From Anabaena sp. 4-3 (lineage in GTDB: Bacteria > Cyanobacteriota > Cyanobacteriia > Cyanobacteriales > Nostocaceae): a stretch of 43,789 bases of DNA. The stretch lies in the NCBI RefSeq assembly GCF_001597745.1, contig NZ_LUHJ01000066.1, forward strand, positions 1 to 43,789. Direction: 5' to 3'. Below the pieces are notes generated by a model. It did not search any database, was not told the DNA's origin, and worked only from the letters and a program-made list of their open reading frames with translations. The translations under genes were made by a program, and so were the position numbers. Within the stretch, counting starts at the first letter, position 1. Every line of letters starts with the position of its first letter. This document shows, piece after piece, positions 43,470 to 43,789 of this stretch.

Positions 43470-43565
43470 AATGACAGCTGCGTCAGAGGGAAAAATTGAT
43501 AGTCAGTATGCCCAATCTAACACAGGGTAAACTGTAACGACTGCGATGTATTGTAAAACTTTTTA

Positions 43566-43789
43566 GATGGGGACTGGGGACTGGGGATTGGGGATTGGGG
43601 ATTGGGGACTGGGGATTGGTCATTAAAAAAGTCAAAAGTCAATAATTCTGAGGCAAAATTATGAAATTTTGAATTTTGAATTTTGAATTTTGAATTTTGA
43701 GGGGACTGGGGATTGGGGATTGGGGACTGGGGATTGGTCATCAAACAAGTCAAAATTCAAGAATTCTGAGGCAAAATTATGAAATTTTG
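43566..43789. repeat. Composite block: CCCCAGT/CCCCAAT and AAAATTC arrays with an 89-bp direct repeat
   Basis: STRR1-type GGGGACT/GGGGATT units and TTTTGAA units are combined in a module that occurs twice: 43583-43671 and 43701-43789. The two copies are identical at 84 of 89 positions by my alignment, separated by 29 bp of TTTTGAA array. The second copy reaches the window edge and may continue. The open frame across it on the minus strand is repeat-encoded and not a gene. Confidence 0.85.

Noticed and set aside
43517-43753. Minus-strand frame rich in NPQSPIPNPQSP
   Set aside because: Entirely encoded by CCCCAAT/CCCCAGT and AAAATTC repeats, which are open in several frames by virtue of their 7-bp period.

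Overview
The window looks like chromosome from a filamentous, Nostoc/Anabaena-type cyanobacterium. The reasons are many HIP1 octamers (GCGATCGC), arrays of tandem heptanucleotides (TGACTAA, AAAATTC, CCCCAAT/CCCCAGT) in most intergenic gaps, and cyanobacterial or plastid-lineage proteins: a Tab2-like factor, Ycf46, a DUF3611/Tic21-like protein, a cytochrome b6f cofactor-assembly (CCB) protein, a Hik2/CSK-like kinase, DUF3155, DUF4330, DUF3598 and a Ctp protease. No replication origin, prophage or CRISPR array is visible. Both strands carry genes and most transcription units are single genes.

Layout. 1-650: dispersed repeats, a promoter and tRNA-Gln(UUG). 650-8700: envelope and housekeeping genes (membrane protein of unknown function, SpoIID-like protein, M50B-like and M48 metalloproteases, DUF4330 anchor protein, PPP-type phosphoesterase, DUF2470 protein, Tab2-like factor). 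8700-11450: S-formylglutathione hydrolase and glutathione-dependent formaldehyde dehydrogenase, the two steps of formaldehyde detoxification, separated by an oppositely oriented DUF5872 gene. 11780-19000: avtA, rimM, recJ, a GNAT enzyme, a RecB-like nuclease, and def followed by a small membrane protein. 19200-23600: ftsX, DUF3598, a secreted small protein, a toxin-antitoxin pair whose PIN toxin has an in-frame TGA, aat and a conserved small gene. 23680-27560: rpsN, nth and rseP (4-nt stop/start overlap), a small antitoxin-like gene between two related hairpins, and serS.

27630-43789: a solitary TnpB-type gene without a TnpA partner, DUF3611, a PadR regulator directly upstream of the CCB assembly gene, DUF3155 (TTG start), a Hik2/CSK-like redox sensor kinase, a tandem pair of secreted paralogues (one with SLH domains, one without), sbcC, a membrane-anchored SH3 protein, ycf46, a 61-residue conserved protein, a carboxyl-terminal processing protease, and a dense repeat block at the right edge.

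I did not find a clear multi-gene novel system. The strongest unusual signals are (i) heptanucleotide repeats that supply the stop codons of several genes and have entered the coding sequences of rimM and recJ; (ii) the interrupted PIN toxin behind an intact antitoxin; (iii) the DUF5872 gene between the two formaldehyde genes; (iv) a perfect 12-bp inverted repeat upstream of the PadR-CCB pair; and (v) several families of short palindromic elements. Gene assignments rest on recognising motifs by eye; no database search was run.
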